Part shown: positions 45,571 to 52,753 of the stretch, piece after piece
Layout: the number at the start of each line of letters is the position of its first letter
Numbering within the stretch: position 1 is the stretch's first letter
Origin: Bradyrhizobium sp. BR13661
Lineage (GTDB): Bacteria; Pseudomonadota; Alphaproteobacteria; Rhizobiales; Xanthobacteraceae
Length of the DNA: 64,000 bases
Assembly: GCF_029892425.1 (NCBI RefSeq)
Contig: NZ_JARXWB010000031.1
Span: 1 to 64,000, forward strand
Direction of reading: 5' to 3'
The notes under the pieces: model-generated
Database searches by the model: none
Told to the model about the DNA's origin: nothing
What the model saw: the letters and a program-made list of their open reading frames with translations, nothing else
Translations under genes and position numbers: made by a program

Positions 45571-46647
45571 TTACGAGCTCGGCGCGGCGACCAGACGGTC
45601 GGCCGCGTCAAAGACGAAGACATCATTGGGGTCGAGCACGGCATCGAGCATCTGGCCGGGCTCGAACTCGTGCACGCCATGCAGCACCGCAACCCAGTTC
45701 GATCCGTCGCGGGTCAAATGCACGAAACTCTCCGAACCGGTGATCTCGGTCACCGTGACAGTGGCATGGAAGGCATGGCGATCAGTCTGGCCATTGGCGA
45801 GCGCGAGCTGGTGGGCGCGAAAACCGACGCGATAGGCGCCGTCGGCGAGCGAGGAATAGAGGCCGGACGCCGGCGCCGCGATGCCTCCGGCATATTGCAC
45901 CGAGCCGTTCCTCTTCTCGATGCCGACGAGGTTGAGCGGCGGATCGGAAAAGACCTGCGCGACGCGCAGCGTCTGGGGACGGCGGTACACGCCGGGCGTC
46001 TCGCCGATCTGGAGCGCCTGGCCTTCCCACATGCACACTGTATTGCCGCCGAGCAGCAGGGCCTCCGTCGGCTCTGTCGTGGCATAGACGAAGATCGCGC
46101 CTGATGCCTCGAAGATGCGCGGCAGCTCAGTGCGCAGTTCCTCGCGGAGCTTGTAGTCGAGATTGGCGAGCGGCTCGTCGAGCAGCACGAGGTCGGCGCC
46201 CTTCACCAACGCGCGCGCCATCGCGGTGCGCTGCTGCTGGCCACCGGAGAGCTGGAGCGGCGTTCGCTTCAGGAACGGCTCGAGCCGCAACAGCCTGGCG
46301 GCTTCCGCCACGCGCGTCTCGATCTCCTCGCGCGGCTTGCCCTGCACGCGCAAGGGCGAGGCAATGTTCTCGTAGACCGTCAGCGAGGGGTAGTTGATGA
46401 ACTGCTGATAGACCATAGCGACCGAACGCTGGCGCACGTCGATGCCAGTGACGTCCTTGCCGTTGACCAGCACCTTGCCCGTGGTCGGCTTGTCGAGGCC
46501 GGCGAGCAGCCGCATGATCGATGTCTTGCCCGACAGCGTCGGCCCGAGCAGCACGTTGAGCGTGCCGCTCTCGAGCGTCAGCGAGACGTCGCGGATGTGA
46601 GGGACCCCGTCGACGGTCCGGGTCACGTGATCGAGTGTCACGCTCAT
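45571..46647 (-). CDS. glpS: Glycerol ABC transporter ATPase GlpS (no H-loop histidine)
   Basis: A 358-residue MalK-like ATPase. Walker A is GPTLSGKT (35-42), the signature LSGGQ is intact at 133-137 and Walker B is LVLLDE (153-158). Where relatives have THDQTEA, this protein has TTEPTEA (Thr191 replacing the switch histidine). A C-terminal OB-like domain follows. Together with GlpT it should form a heterodimer. The ATG overlaps the glpD stop by ATGA, so it is translationally coupled to the dehydrogenase. Confidence 0.9.
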   Translation of the reverse strand: MSVTLDHVTRTVDGVPHIRDVSLTLESGTLNVLLGPTLSGKTSIMRLLAGLDKPTTGKVLVNGKDVTGIDVRQRSVAMVYQQFINYPSLTVYENIASPLRVQGKPREEIETRVAEAARLLRLEPFLKRTPLQLSGGQQQRTAMARALVKGADLVLLDEPLANLDYKLREELRTELPRIFEASGAIFVYATTEPTEALLLGGNTVCMWEGQALQIGETPGVYRRPQTLRVAQVFSDPPLNLVGIEKRNGSVQYAGGIAAPASGLYSSLADGAYRVGFRAHQLALANGQTDRHAFHATVTVTEITGSESFVHLTRDGSNWVAVLHGVHEFEPGQMLDAVLDPNDVFVFDAADRLVAAPSS

Positions 46648-48194
46648 GAGCGTCCTCCTGCCTGCAGCAGAGGACTTTGCGATACAACGTGGGTCTTGAT
46701 CCAGTCGTCCAGGGCGGTAATTTCGTCGGCAGATAGCCGCAGTCCGAGCTTGGAGCGGCGCCAGACGATATCCTCGGCGGTCACCGCCCACTCATTGGTC
46801 ATCAGGTAGCGAACCTCGCGCTCGGTCAGAGTTGCGCCAAAGGCCTGGCCGAGATCGGCGGCCGATTTGGCGTCGCCGAGCAGCTTGACGACACGGGTGC
46901 CGTAGGCGCGCGCAAGGCGCCGCGCATGCTCGTGGCTCAGGAAGGGATAGCCGCGCTGAAGCTCGGCGATCAGGCCATCGACGGCCGACACGTCCATGTC
47001 GCCGCCGGGCAGTGGCCATTTGCCAGTCCAGCCCTCACGCGCTTTCGCGCTGCGAAGATAGGGCGCGAGCCGCTCCAGCGCCTCTTCGGCGAGGCGGCGA
47101 TAGGTCGTGATCTTGCCGCCATAGATCGACAGCAGCGGCGAGCCGCCGGGCGTGTCGAGCTCGAATACGTAATCGCGGGTCGCGGCCTTGGCTTCGCTGG
47201 CGCCGTCGTCATAAAGCGGTCGCACGCCGGAATAGGTCCAGACCACATCCTCTGATGTCACGGGCTTGGCGAGATATTCGCTCGCGGCCGCGCAGAGATA
47301 CTGGATCTCCTCGGCCGTGGCCTTCACCTTGGACGGATCGCCGTCGTAATCGCGGTCGGTGGTGCCGATCAGCGTGAAGTCGTCCTGGTAGGGGATTACG
47401 AAGATGATGCGACCGTCTGCGTTCTGGAACATGTAGGCGCGGTCGTGGTCGTAGAGCTTCCTGACCACGATGTGCGAGCCCTGCACCAGGCGTACCTTCG
47501 CCTTGGCGTTGACGCCGGCGCCGCGCCCAAGCACGTCCTCGACCCAGGGACCGCCGGCATTGACCAGCGCACGGGCCTGGATCTGCGAGCGCGCACCGGT
47601 CAGCGTGTCGACCATGCTGACGGTCCAAAGCCCGTCGGACTGCTTGATGTCGGTGGCACGGGTGCGGGTGCGGATCTCGGCGCCCTTGTCGGCGGCGTCG
47701 CGCGCATTGAGCACGACCAGACGGGCGTCGTCGACGAAGCAGTCGGAATATTCGAACGCGCGGCCGTAGCGATTCGGGATCAGCGGACGGCCGACCTCGT
47801 CGCGCGTCAGATCGAGCGATCGGGTTGCCGGCAGCAGATGACGGCCGCCGATGTGATCGTAGAGAAAGAGACCAAGGCGCAGCAGCCAGGCGGGGCGCAG
47901 GCCGGCGTGATGAGGCAGAACGAAACGCAGGGGGCGAATGATGTGGGGCGCGATGCCCCACAGAATCTCGCGCTCGATCAGCGCTTCGCGAACCAGGCGG
48001 AACTCGTAATATTCGAGGTAGCGGAGGCCACCATGCACCAGCTTGGTCGACCAGGACGACGTCCCGCTCGCCAAATCGTTCATTTCGCACAGGAAAACAG
48101 TGTTGCCACGGCCGACCGCGTCACGCGCGATGCCGCAACCGTTTACACCGCCTCCAATGATGGCGAGGTCGAAAATACGCTCCAACTGACGCAT
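46644..48194 (-). CDS. glpD: FAD-dependent glycerol-3-phosphate dehydrogenase
   Basis: A 516-residue membrane-associated flavoenzyme oxidising sn-glycerol-3-phosphate to dihydroxyacetone phosphate and passing electrons to quinone. The N-terminal dinucleotide fold IIGGGVNGCGIARDA and the GTSSWSTKLVHGGLRYLE motif are typical, as is the C-terminal DAO_C domain (DLGQAFGATLTEREVRYLMT). It is the first gene of the glpDSTPQUV operon, so uptake and oxidation are co-regulated. No glycerol kinase gene is in the window. The leader contains an array of CGAAA sites. Confidence 0.95.
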   Translation of the reverse strand: MRQLERIFDLAIIGGGVNGCGIARDAVGRGNTVFLCEMNDLASGTSSWSTKLVHGGLRYLEYYEFRLVREALIEREILWGIAPHIIRPLRFVLPHHAGLRPAWLLRLGLFLYDHIGGRHLLPATRSLDLTRDEVGRPLIPNRYGRAFEYSDCFVDDARLVVLNARDAADKGAEIRTRTRATDIKQSDGLWTVSMVDTLTGARSQIQARALVNAGGPWVEDVLGRGAGVNAKAKVRLVQGSHIVVRKLYDHDRAYMFQNADGRIIFVIPYQDDFTLIGTTDRDYDGDPSKVKATAEEIQYLCAAASEYLAKPVTSEDVVWTYSGVRPLYDDGASEAKAATRDYVFELDTPGGSPLLSIYGGKITTYRRLAEEALERLAPYLRSAKAREGWTGKWPLPGGDMDVSAVDGLIAELQRGYPFLSHEHARRLARAYGTRVVKLLGDAKSAADLGQAFGATLTEREVRYLMTNEWAVTAEDIVWRRSKLGLRLSADEITALDDWIKTHVVSQSPLLQAGGRS

Positions 48195-48228
48195 CCCCCG
48201 GAAACCGCTCGTTCAGTCGAGCGGCTAC

Positions 48229-48295
48229 TTTCGTTTTTGATTAGATCACACCGAAAAACGAAAGCAAGACGAAAGAGAGACGAAAAGAAGCGAAA
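48229..48295. promoter_or_regulatory. Helically phased CGAAA array, candidate GlpR operator
   Basis: CGAAA begins at 48252, 48259, 48270, 48281 and 48291, the last four spaced 11, 11 and 10 bp, that is one per helical turn. A TTTCG in the opposite sense starts at 48229. Direct TTTCG-type repeats are typical operators of DeoR-family repressors such as AgaR, and a DeoR-type regulator gene lies at 49133. The array is 35-101 bp upstream of the glpD start. Confidence 0.65.
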
Positions 48296-48408
48296 GCGGA
48301 ACTTTTTCCCCACCAGAATGGCCAAGAAATAGGCAGACAGACGGATAGATTCGGGGGCAATCGGCGCGATTGAGCAGCAGGCCGCAGCCAGTGCCTTAAA
48401 TGTAGAAA

Positions 48409-48428
48409 CGTAACTACATATAGTTGCG
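48409..48428 (+). promoter_or_regulatory. Palindrome before the antitoxin gene
   Basis: CGTAACTACATATAGTTGCG is an inverted repeat (AACTA-CATA-TAGTT with CG outer pairs, one mismatch), 34 bp upstream of the Phd-type antitoxin start. Antitoxins of this family repress their own operon at such palindromes. Confidence 0.6.
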
Positions 48429-48461
48429 TGTATGACACGACCGCAGCGAGGAGGGCTGACG

Positions 48462-48713
48462 ATGACGACCACCCTCACCAGCCGAGAATTCAATCAAGAC
48501 ACCAGCGGCGCAAAAAAAGCTGCTGCGCAGGGACCCGTCTTTATTACGAATCGCGGCCGCCCGGCCCACGTGCTGCTAACGATTGAAGATTATTTGCGCC
48601 TGAGCGGCGGACACATGAGTCTTGCCGAGGCTCTGGCACAAGCGAGCACGGACTTTGATTTCGATCCGCCCCGCCTGTCGGGCGGCGTCTTCAAGCCCGC
48701 TGATCTCGATTGA
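48462..48713 (+). CDS. Phd/YefM-type antitoxin
   Basis: An 83-residue antitoxin with the Phd/YefM fold at the N-terminus (LTSREFNQDTSGAKKAAAQG, GPVFITNRGRPAHVLLTIED) and a C-terminal toxin-binding tail (DFDFDPPRLSGGVFKPADLD). GCGAGGAGGG precedes the ATG at 48462. The TGA stop overlaps the toxin ATG (TGATG). It probably represses its own promoter at the palindrome 48409-48428. The pair sits inside the glp locus, on the opposite strand. Confidence 0.88.
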   Translation: MTTTLTSREFNQDTSGAKKAAAQGPVFITNRGRPAHVLLTIEDYLRLSGGHMSLAEALAQASTDFDFDPPRLSGGVFKPADLD

Positions 48714-49129
48714 TGTTTCTGCTCGACACCAACGTCATTTTCGAACTCAGGCGACCGGATAAAGCGGATCGCAGTGTCGTCGCCTGGGCCAACGCAGTTC
48801 CTGTGGCGAATTTCTTCATGTCCGTCGTTTCGATCCTCGAAATCGAACTTGGCGCGCGCCTGATAGAGCGCAGGGACGCTGCGCAAGGTGCCATCCTCCG
48901 CACATGGATCAATGATCAAGTTCTGGTTCGCTTCGAGGGGCGGATCCTGGCCATCGATACGATTGTGGCGCAGCGCTGCGCTCAGCTTCACGTTCCCAAT
49001 CCAAGGGCCGAACGCGATGCTCTCATAGCGGCCACGGCGCTTGTTCACGGCCTCACGGTCGTCACGCGCAATGTGGGAGATTTTGAACCGACGGGCGTTC
49101 AGCTGCTCAACCCGTGGGATAGTGCATAA
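48713..49129 (+). CDS. vapC: VapC-type PIN-domain toxin
   Basis: A 138-residue PIN-domain ribonuclease. The acidic metal-binding residues are in LLDTNVIFEL (Asp), SILEIELGAR (Glu) and ERDALIAATA (Asp), and the last conserved acidic position in VTRNVGDFEPTG. Such toxins cleave tRNA or rRNA when free of antitoxin. It starts within the antitoxin stop. It ends three bases before the stop of the convergent glpR gene. Confidence 0.9.
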   Translation: MFLLDTNVIFELRRPDKADRSVVAWANAVPVANFFMSVVSILEIELGARLIERRDAAQGAILRTWINDQVLVRFEGRILAIDTIVAQRCAQLHVPNPRAERDALIAATALVHGLTVVTRNVGDFEPTGVQLLNPWDSA

Positions 49130-49132
49130 GCC

Positions 49133-49978
49133 CTATCGCAGCCTAACCACCGGCGCCGCCTCAGGCGCCGCGTCCTGCGCATCGGCCTGGCTATCGTCGA
49201 TATCGGCTCCCTTCGGCATCGCGGCCATCACCTCGATGCCCTTGCTGTGGCAGATCGTAGCGAGGCGCTCGGGCAGTTCCTGATCAGTGACGAAGGTCTG
49301 GATCTGGCTGATATGGGCGATGCGGACCGGCGCGCTGCGGCGAAGCTTTGTGGAATCGGCGACCAGCATGACACTGCGGGCATTGGCGATGATGGCCTGC
49401 GCCACCTGCACCTCGCGATAATCGAAGTCGAGCAGCGCGCCCTCCTCGTCGATCGCGGAGGCGCCGATGATGGCGTAGTCCACCTTGAACTGGCCGATCA
49501 GCTGCGTCGCGGTCGAGCCGACCACCGCACCGTCGGCGCGCCGCACCGTGCCGCCAGCCACCACGACCTCGATGCGGGGATGGCGGTAGAGCAGCATGGC
49601 GACGTTGAGATTGTTGGTGATGACCAGCAGATCCTCGTGCGAGGTCAGCGCGCTCGCCACCTCCTCCGTCGTGGTGCCGATGTTGATGAACAGCGAGCAG
49701 CCGTTCGGGATCAACGAGGCAGCAGCAGCGCCAATGGCCTTCTTCTCGTCGGCCGCCACGAAGCGGCGCGCCTCGTAGGCGAGATTTTCCACGCCGGAGG
49801 CGATGATCGCGCCACCATGGATGCGGGTCAGCGAGCGGCGCTCGCAGAGATCGTTGAGATCCTTGCGGATCGTCTGCGCCGAGACTTCGAACCGGCGCGC
49901 CAGCTCCTCGACCATGACGCGGCCGGAGGCTCGGGCGATGTTGAGGATTTCAGCCTGGCGATGGGTCAATCCGGTCAC
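49133..49978 (-). CDS. glpR: DeoR-family repressor, probably GlpR
   Basis: A 281-residue DeoR-type repressor. The N-terminal winged helix reads MVEELARRFEVSAQTIRKDL and the DeoR signature continues as LTRIHGGAI. The C-terminal sugar-phosphate-binding domain is of the DeoRC fold (LFINIGTTTEEVASAL, LLVITNNLNVAMLL, DYAIIGASAIDEEGALLDFD). The ligand is expected to be glycerol-3-phosphate. The C-terminal 25 residues are Asp/Ala/Gln-rich. It is separated from the glpD operon by the toxin-antitoxin pair, with the CGAAA array as its likely target. Confidence 0.88.
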   Translation of the reverse strand: MTGLTHRQAEILNIARASGRVMVEELARRFEVSAQTIRKDLNDLCERRSLTRIHGGAIIASGVENLAYEARRFVAADEKKAIGAAAASLIPNGCSLFINIGTTTEEVASALTSHEDLLVITNNLNVAMLLYRHPRIEVVVAGGTVRRADGAVVGSTATQLIGQFKVDYAIIGASAIDEEGALLDFDYREVQVAQAIIANARSVMLVADSTKLRRSAPVRIAHISQIQTFVTDQELPERLATICHSKGIEVMAAMPKGADIDDSQADAQDAAPEAAPVVRLR

Positions 49979-50067
49979 GGCAATGGCCTCAAATCAGAAT
50001 GATGCATGGTGCGGCTTCTCGGGCGCGCGGTCAATGCGCACGCCGATCACGGTTAATGGATGGGCCG

Positions 50068-50742
50068 TCACCACGCCATAGCGCGCGCAAGCCGCGCCAG
50101 CAGCGCGGGATCGTCGAAGGCGCTCGCCGAGGCGACCGCACCCGCGCCGACAAGGTCAGCATCGCTGAGGCTGGTCCGGATGCCGATGGTCGGAATCCCC
50201 GCGGCAGTGGCCGACTGCACGCCGGAACGGGAATCCTCGAACGCGATCGAGGCGGCCGCGCTGGCCCCGACGAAGCGCAGCCCCTCCTGATAAGGAAGCG
50301 GATGTGGCTTGCCGTGCGGCAGCTCATCGCCGATCACGAGCGTCTTGAAGCGATGCGTGATGCCGAGACCGGACAGCAGCAACTCGGCATTGAGACGCGG
50401 CGCATTGGTGACGGCGACCATGGGAACGCCGACGGCATCCGCGCGGTCGAGCAGTGCCATCAGGCCCGGCAGCGGTTCGATCTGCCCCGCAACCAACGTC
50501 CGGAACACCTCTTCCTTTTCACCGAGAATTTCGGCGCGCCGCTCCAGCGTCTCGCCGGGCAGAAAGCGCTCGCCGATCGAGACGTTGGCGAAGCCCTGCA
50601 ACTCTTTCGAGAAGCGTGCGTGGTCGAAGACATGGCCGTGAGGACCAAACACCTGGTTGAATGCCTTGAGGTGCAGCGGGTCGGTGTTGGCAAGCGTGCC
50701 ATCGATATCGAACAGCAGCGACTTGCCGAGAGCTTCGATCAT
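50068..50742 (-). CDS. HAD-superfamily phosphatase next to glpR
   Basis: A 224-residue HAD subfamily IA protein. Motif I is LLFDIDGTLANTDP, motif II VAVTNAP, motif III the lysine in PHGKPHPLPY, and motif IV IAFEDSRSGVQSA. Members dephosphorylate or isomerise sugar phosphates (phosphoglycolate, beta-phosphoglucomutase, glycerol-3-phosphate phosphatases). The position 89 bp upstream of glpR on the same strand suggests a glycerol-linked role and co-transcription. Start ATG at 50742. Confidence 0.85.
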   Translation of the reverse strand: MIEALGKSLLFDIDGTLANTDPLHLKAFNQVFGPHGHVFDHARFSKELQGFANVSIGERFLPGETLERRAEILGEKEEVFRTLVAGQIEPLPGLMALLDRADAVGVPMVAVTNAPRLNAELLLSGLGITHRFKTLVIGDELPHGKPHPLPYQEGLRFVGASAAASIAFEDSRSGVQSATAAGIPTIGIRTSLSDADLVGAGAVASASAFDDPALLARLARAMAW

Positions 50743-50896
50743 GTCCGTACTTTCCCAAATGCGCAATGCATCGATGCGGAAGACGTATCAATGCAGCCGC
50801 CATCGCGCAATGACGCACGTGCATGACGGCCACGCGACACTCGACAAAGCCGCCCATGGCTGCAACACTCGACGCAAGACCAAAAAGGAGGAAACG

Positions 50897-51349
50897 ATGA
50901 CCATCAACCGACGCGATCTGGCTCTCTCAACTCTCGCCATGTCCGCACTTGCTCTCGCAGCACCGGCGCTTGCGTCATCCGCGGACGAAGAAGCCGTGGC
51001 GAAGCAGGTCGAGGCCTTCCGCCTCGCACAGATCGCGGCCGATCCCAAGGCGCTGGGCGCGCTGTGCTGGGACGATCTCAGCTATAGCCATTCCAGCGGC
51101 AAGGTCGAAGACAAGGCCACTTTCATCGCCAATGCCACCGACGGCAAATCAAAGTTTCTCTCGATCGAATACAAGGATACGACCATCAAGGTCGTCGGCC
51201 CCACCGCGATCGTGCGCTTCCATTGGATCGCGGAACAGGAGATGGCGGCCGATGGGAAAAAAGTGCCGACCAACCTTCACATTCTGATGAATTGGCAGAA
51301 GCAGGGCGATCAGTGGAAGCTCTTGTCGCGCGCCGCGACGAAGCTGTGA
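50897..51349 (+). CDS. Tat-exported NTF2-like (DUF4440-type) protein
   Basis: A 150-residue protein. The N-terminus MTINRRDLALSTLAMSALAL has a twin arginine before a hydrophobic segment ending APALA, a Tat-type signal. The mature domain is an NTF2-like/SnoaL-like cone fold (VEAFRLAQIAADPKALGALC, DDLSYSHSSGKVEDKATFIA, HILMNWQKQGDQWKLLSRAA). AAGGAGG precedes the ATG at 50897. A tandem paralog follows. Function is unknown; the family binds small ligands. Confidence 0.8.
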   Translation: MTINRRDLALSTLAMSALALAAPALASSADEEAVAKQVEAFRLAQIAADPKALGALCWDDLSYSHSSGKVEDKATFIANATDGKSKFLSIEYKDTTIKVVGPTAIVRFHWIAEQEMAADGKKVPTNLHILMNWQKQGDQWKLLSRAATKL

Positions 51350-51357
51350 TCGACAGT

Positions 51358-51383
51358 GTCATTCCGGGACGCGCGCAGCGCTC
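51358..51383. repeat. Left arm of the GTCATTCCGGGG repeat class, truncated
   Basis: GTCATTCCGGGACGCGC followed by GCAGCGC lies after the first NTF2-like gene. The same sequence, with the same preceding bases, begins the full element at 51811 after the second gene. The right arm is missing here, marking a junction of the tandem duplication. Confidence 0.75.
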
Positions 51384-51406
51384 CCTACAAGATCGAGAAG
51401 GAGGAA

Positions 51407-51802
51407 ATGATGGCGATTAATCGCGATCAGGCTGCCGCGACGGACCATGAGGCGGTGGCAAGAAATGTCGAGGCATTTCGCCTTGCCCAGATCGCGGCCG
51501 ATCCGAAGGCGCTCGGCGCTCTGTGCTCCGACGATCTGAGCTACAGCCATTCCAACGGCTTCCTCGAGGACAAGGCCGCCTTCGTCGCCAACGCAACCGA
51601 CGGAAAAACGAAATTTCTGTCGATTACGTACAAGGATCCGACCATCAAGATCGTCGGGCCCGCCGCGATCGTGCGCTTTCACTGGATGGCCGAGATGATG
51701 ACCGACGGAAAGAAGGTGGAAAACAGCCTTCACATCCTGATGAACTGGCTAAAGCAGGGCAACGAGTGGAAGCTGCTGTCGCGCTCCGCGACGAAACTGT
51801 GA
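51407..51802 (+). CDS. NTF2-like paralog lacking a signal peptide
   Basis: A 131-residue protein nearly identical in pattern to its upstream neighbour (VEAFRLAQIAADPKALGALC is shared exactly) but starting MMAINRDQAAATDHEAVARN, where the neighbour has MTINRRDLALSTLAMS. The hydrophobic segment and one arginine have been lost, so this copy should stay in the cytoplasm. GAAGGAGGAA precedes the ATG pair at 51407/51410. Clear tandem duplication. Confidence 0.8.
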   Translation: MMAINRDQAAATDHEAVARNVEAFRLAQIAADPKALGALCSDDLSYSHSNGFLEDKAAFVANATDGKTKFLSITYKDPTIKIVGPAAIVRFHWMAEMMTDGKKVENSLHILMNWLKQGNEWKLLSRSATKL

Positions 51803-51810
51803 TCGTCAGT

Positions 51811-51911
51811 GTCATTCCGGGACGCGCACAGCGCGGGCCCGGAATCCATTGATCGGCAATTTCTGCAGCGAGACAGATTCCGGGTTCGAGCTTTGCGCGC
51901 CCCAGAATGAC
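51811..51911. repeat. Palindromic repeat, GTCATTCCGGGG class
   Basis: A 101-bp element with outer arms GTCATTCCGGGACGCGC and its near-complement ending at 51911, plus inner GGAATCCATTGAT/ATTCCGGG pieces. It belongs to the same class as 28304-28427. It lies between two convergent genes. Confidence 0.8.
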
Positions 51912-51921
51912 GAGTTGGTTA

Positions 51922-52113
51922 TTACGCCGCCTCCCTCACATCACCATTGACCAGCTTGCGCGCGGCGCGCTCGGCTTCGCGGGCATTGCGGAAGAGCTGG
52001 CCTTCGAGGCGATTGAATTGGTGGGACGAGGCGAAGAAGCAATAGCCTCCCTGGCCGCGAACGACGATGCCCGCGGTCTCTGAGTTCACTTCGATGATGT
52101 AGCTGTCCGGCAT
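51922..52113 (-). CDS. Conserved small protein of unknown function
   Basis: A 63-residue protein (MPDSYIIEVNSETAGIVVRG, then YCFFASSHQFNRLEGQLFRN and AREAERAARKLVNG). The pattern, with a beta hairpin followed by a short helix, is seen in small rhizobial hypotheticals with an N-terminal GIVVR strand. No signal peptide or membrane helix is present. It is read toward the repeat at 51811. Confidence 0.65.
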   Translation of the reverse strand: MPDSYIIEVNSETAGIVVRGQGGYCFFASSHQFNRLEGQLFRNAREAERAARKLVNGDVREAA

Positions 52114-52335
52114 GGCCCGTGGATTCCTCAGTGCGGGCGAATAACGGCATGTTTGCCCAAAGGTTCCCAGGGCAAATCAGCCGGTTTCCACCCCGAATCG
52201 ACACGCAACTGAGTACGCCGAGACCTCATCCGTTTTATGACCCGTTCTTGGCAAAGAAGCGACGCGTGGACTCACCAGTGCCGCGTTTCGCGATGCCGCA
52301 AGTTTTCGCGAGATGAGGCGGAAAGCCGCGCGCGG

Positions 52336-52746
52336 TTAGGTCGCGATCGGCGGATCGTTGCGCTGGATCGCTTGCGGATGACCGTTATCGTCGATCGAGA
52401 CGTAAGTGAAATTGCCGTCGGTCACGAGGATCGGCTGCTGCTCGCGCCGCCGCAGTGCCCAGGCTTCGAGATGCACGGTCATCGAGGTGCGGCCGACACG
52501 CACGAGATTGGCGTAGACCGAGACGAGATCGCCGACATAGACGGCCTTGCGAAAGTTCATCGCCTCGATCGCGACCGTGACGGTGCGCGACTTCGCGACC
52601 TTCGAGGCGAACACGCCGCCGCCGACGTCCATCTGGCTGAGCAGCCAGCCACCAAAAATGTCGCCATTGGCATTGGTGTCGGCAGGCATCGCCAGCGTGC
52701 GAATGCAGAGATCGCCGCTCGGCTCGGTCATCCCCTGGTCGCTCAT
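52336..52746 (-). CDS. Acyl-CoA thioesterase (YciA-like hotdog)
   Basis: A 136-residue single hotdog-fold thioesterase (ADTNANGDIFGGWLLSQMDV with the catalytic Asn/Asp region, then VAIEAMNFRKAVYVGDLVSV). YciA relatives hydrolyse short- and medium-chain acyl-CoAs. The ATG at 52746 is 7 bp after the FadB-like stop, so it is the third gene of the beta-oxidation operon and may release free acids or CoA when acyl-CoA accumulates. Confidence 0.9.
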   Translation of the reverse strand: MSDQGMTEPSGDLCIRTLAMPADTNANGDIFGGWLLSQMDVGGGVFASKVAKSRTVTVAIEAMNFRKAVYVGDLVSVYANLVRVGRTSMTVHLEAWALRRREQQPILVTDGNFTYVSIDDNGHPQAIQRNDPPIAT

Positions 52747-52753
52747 GCGCCTC

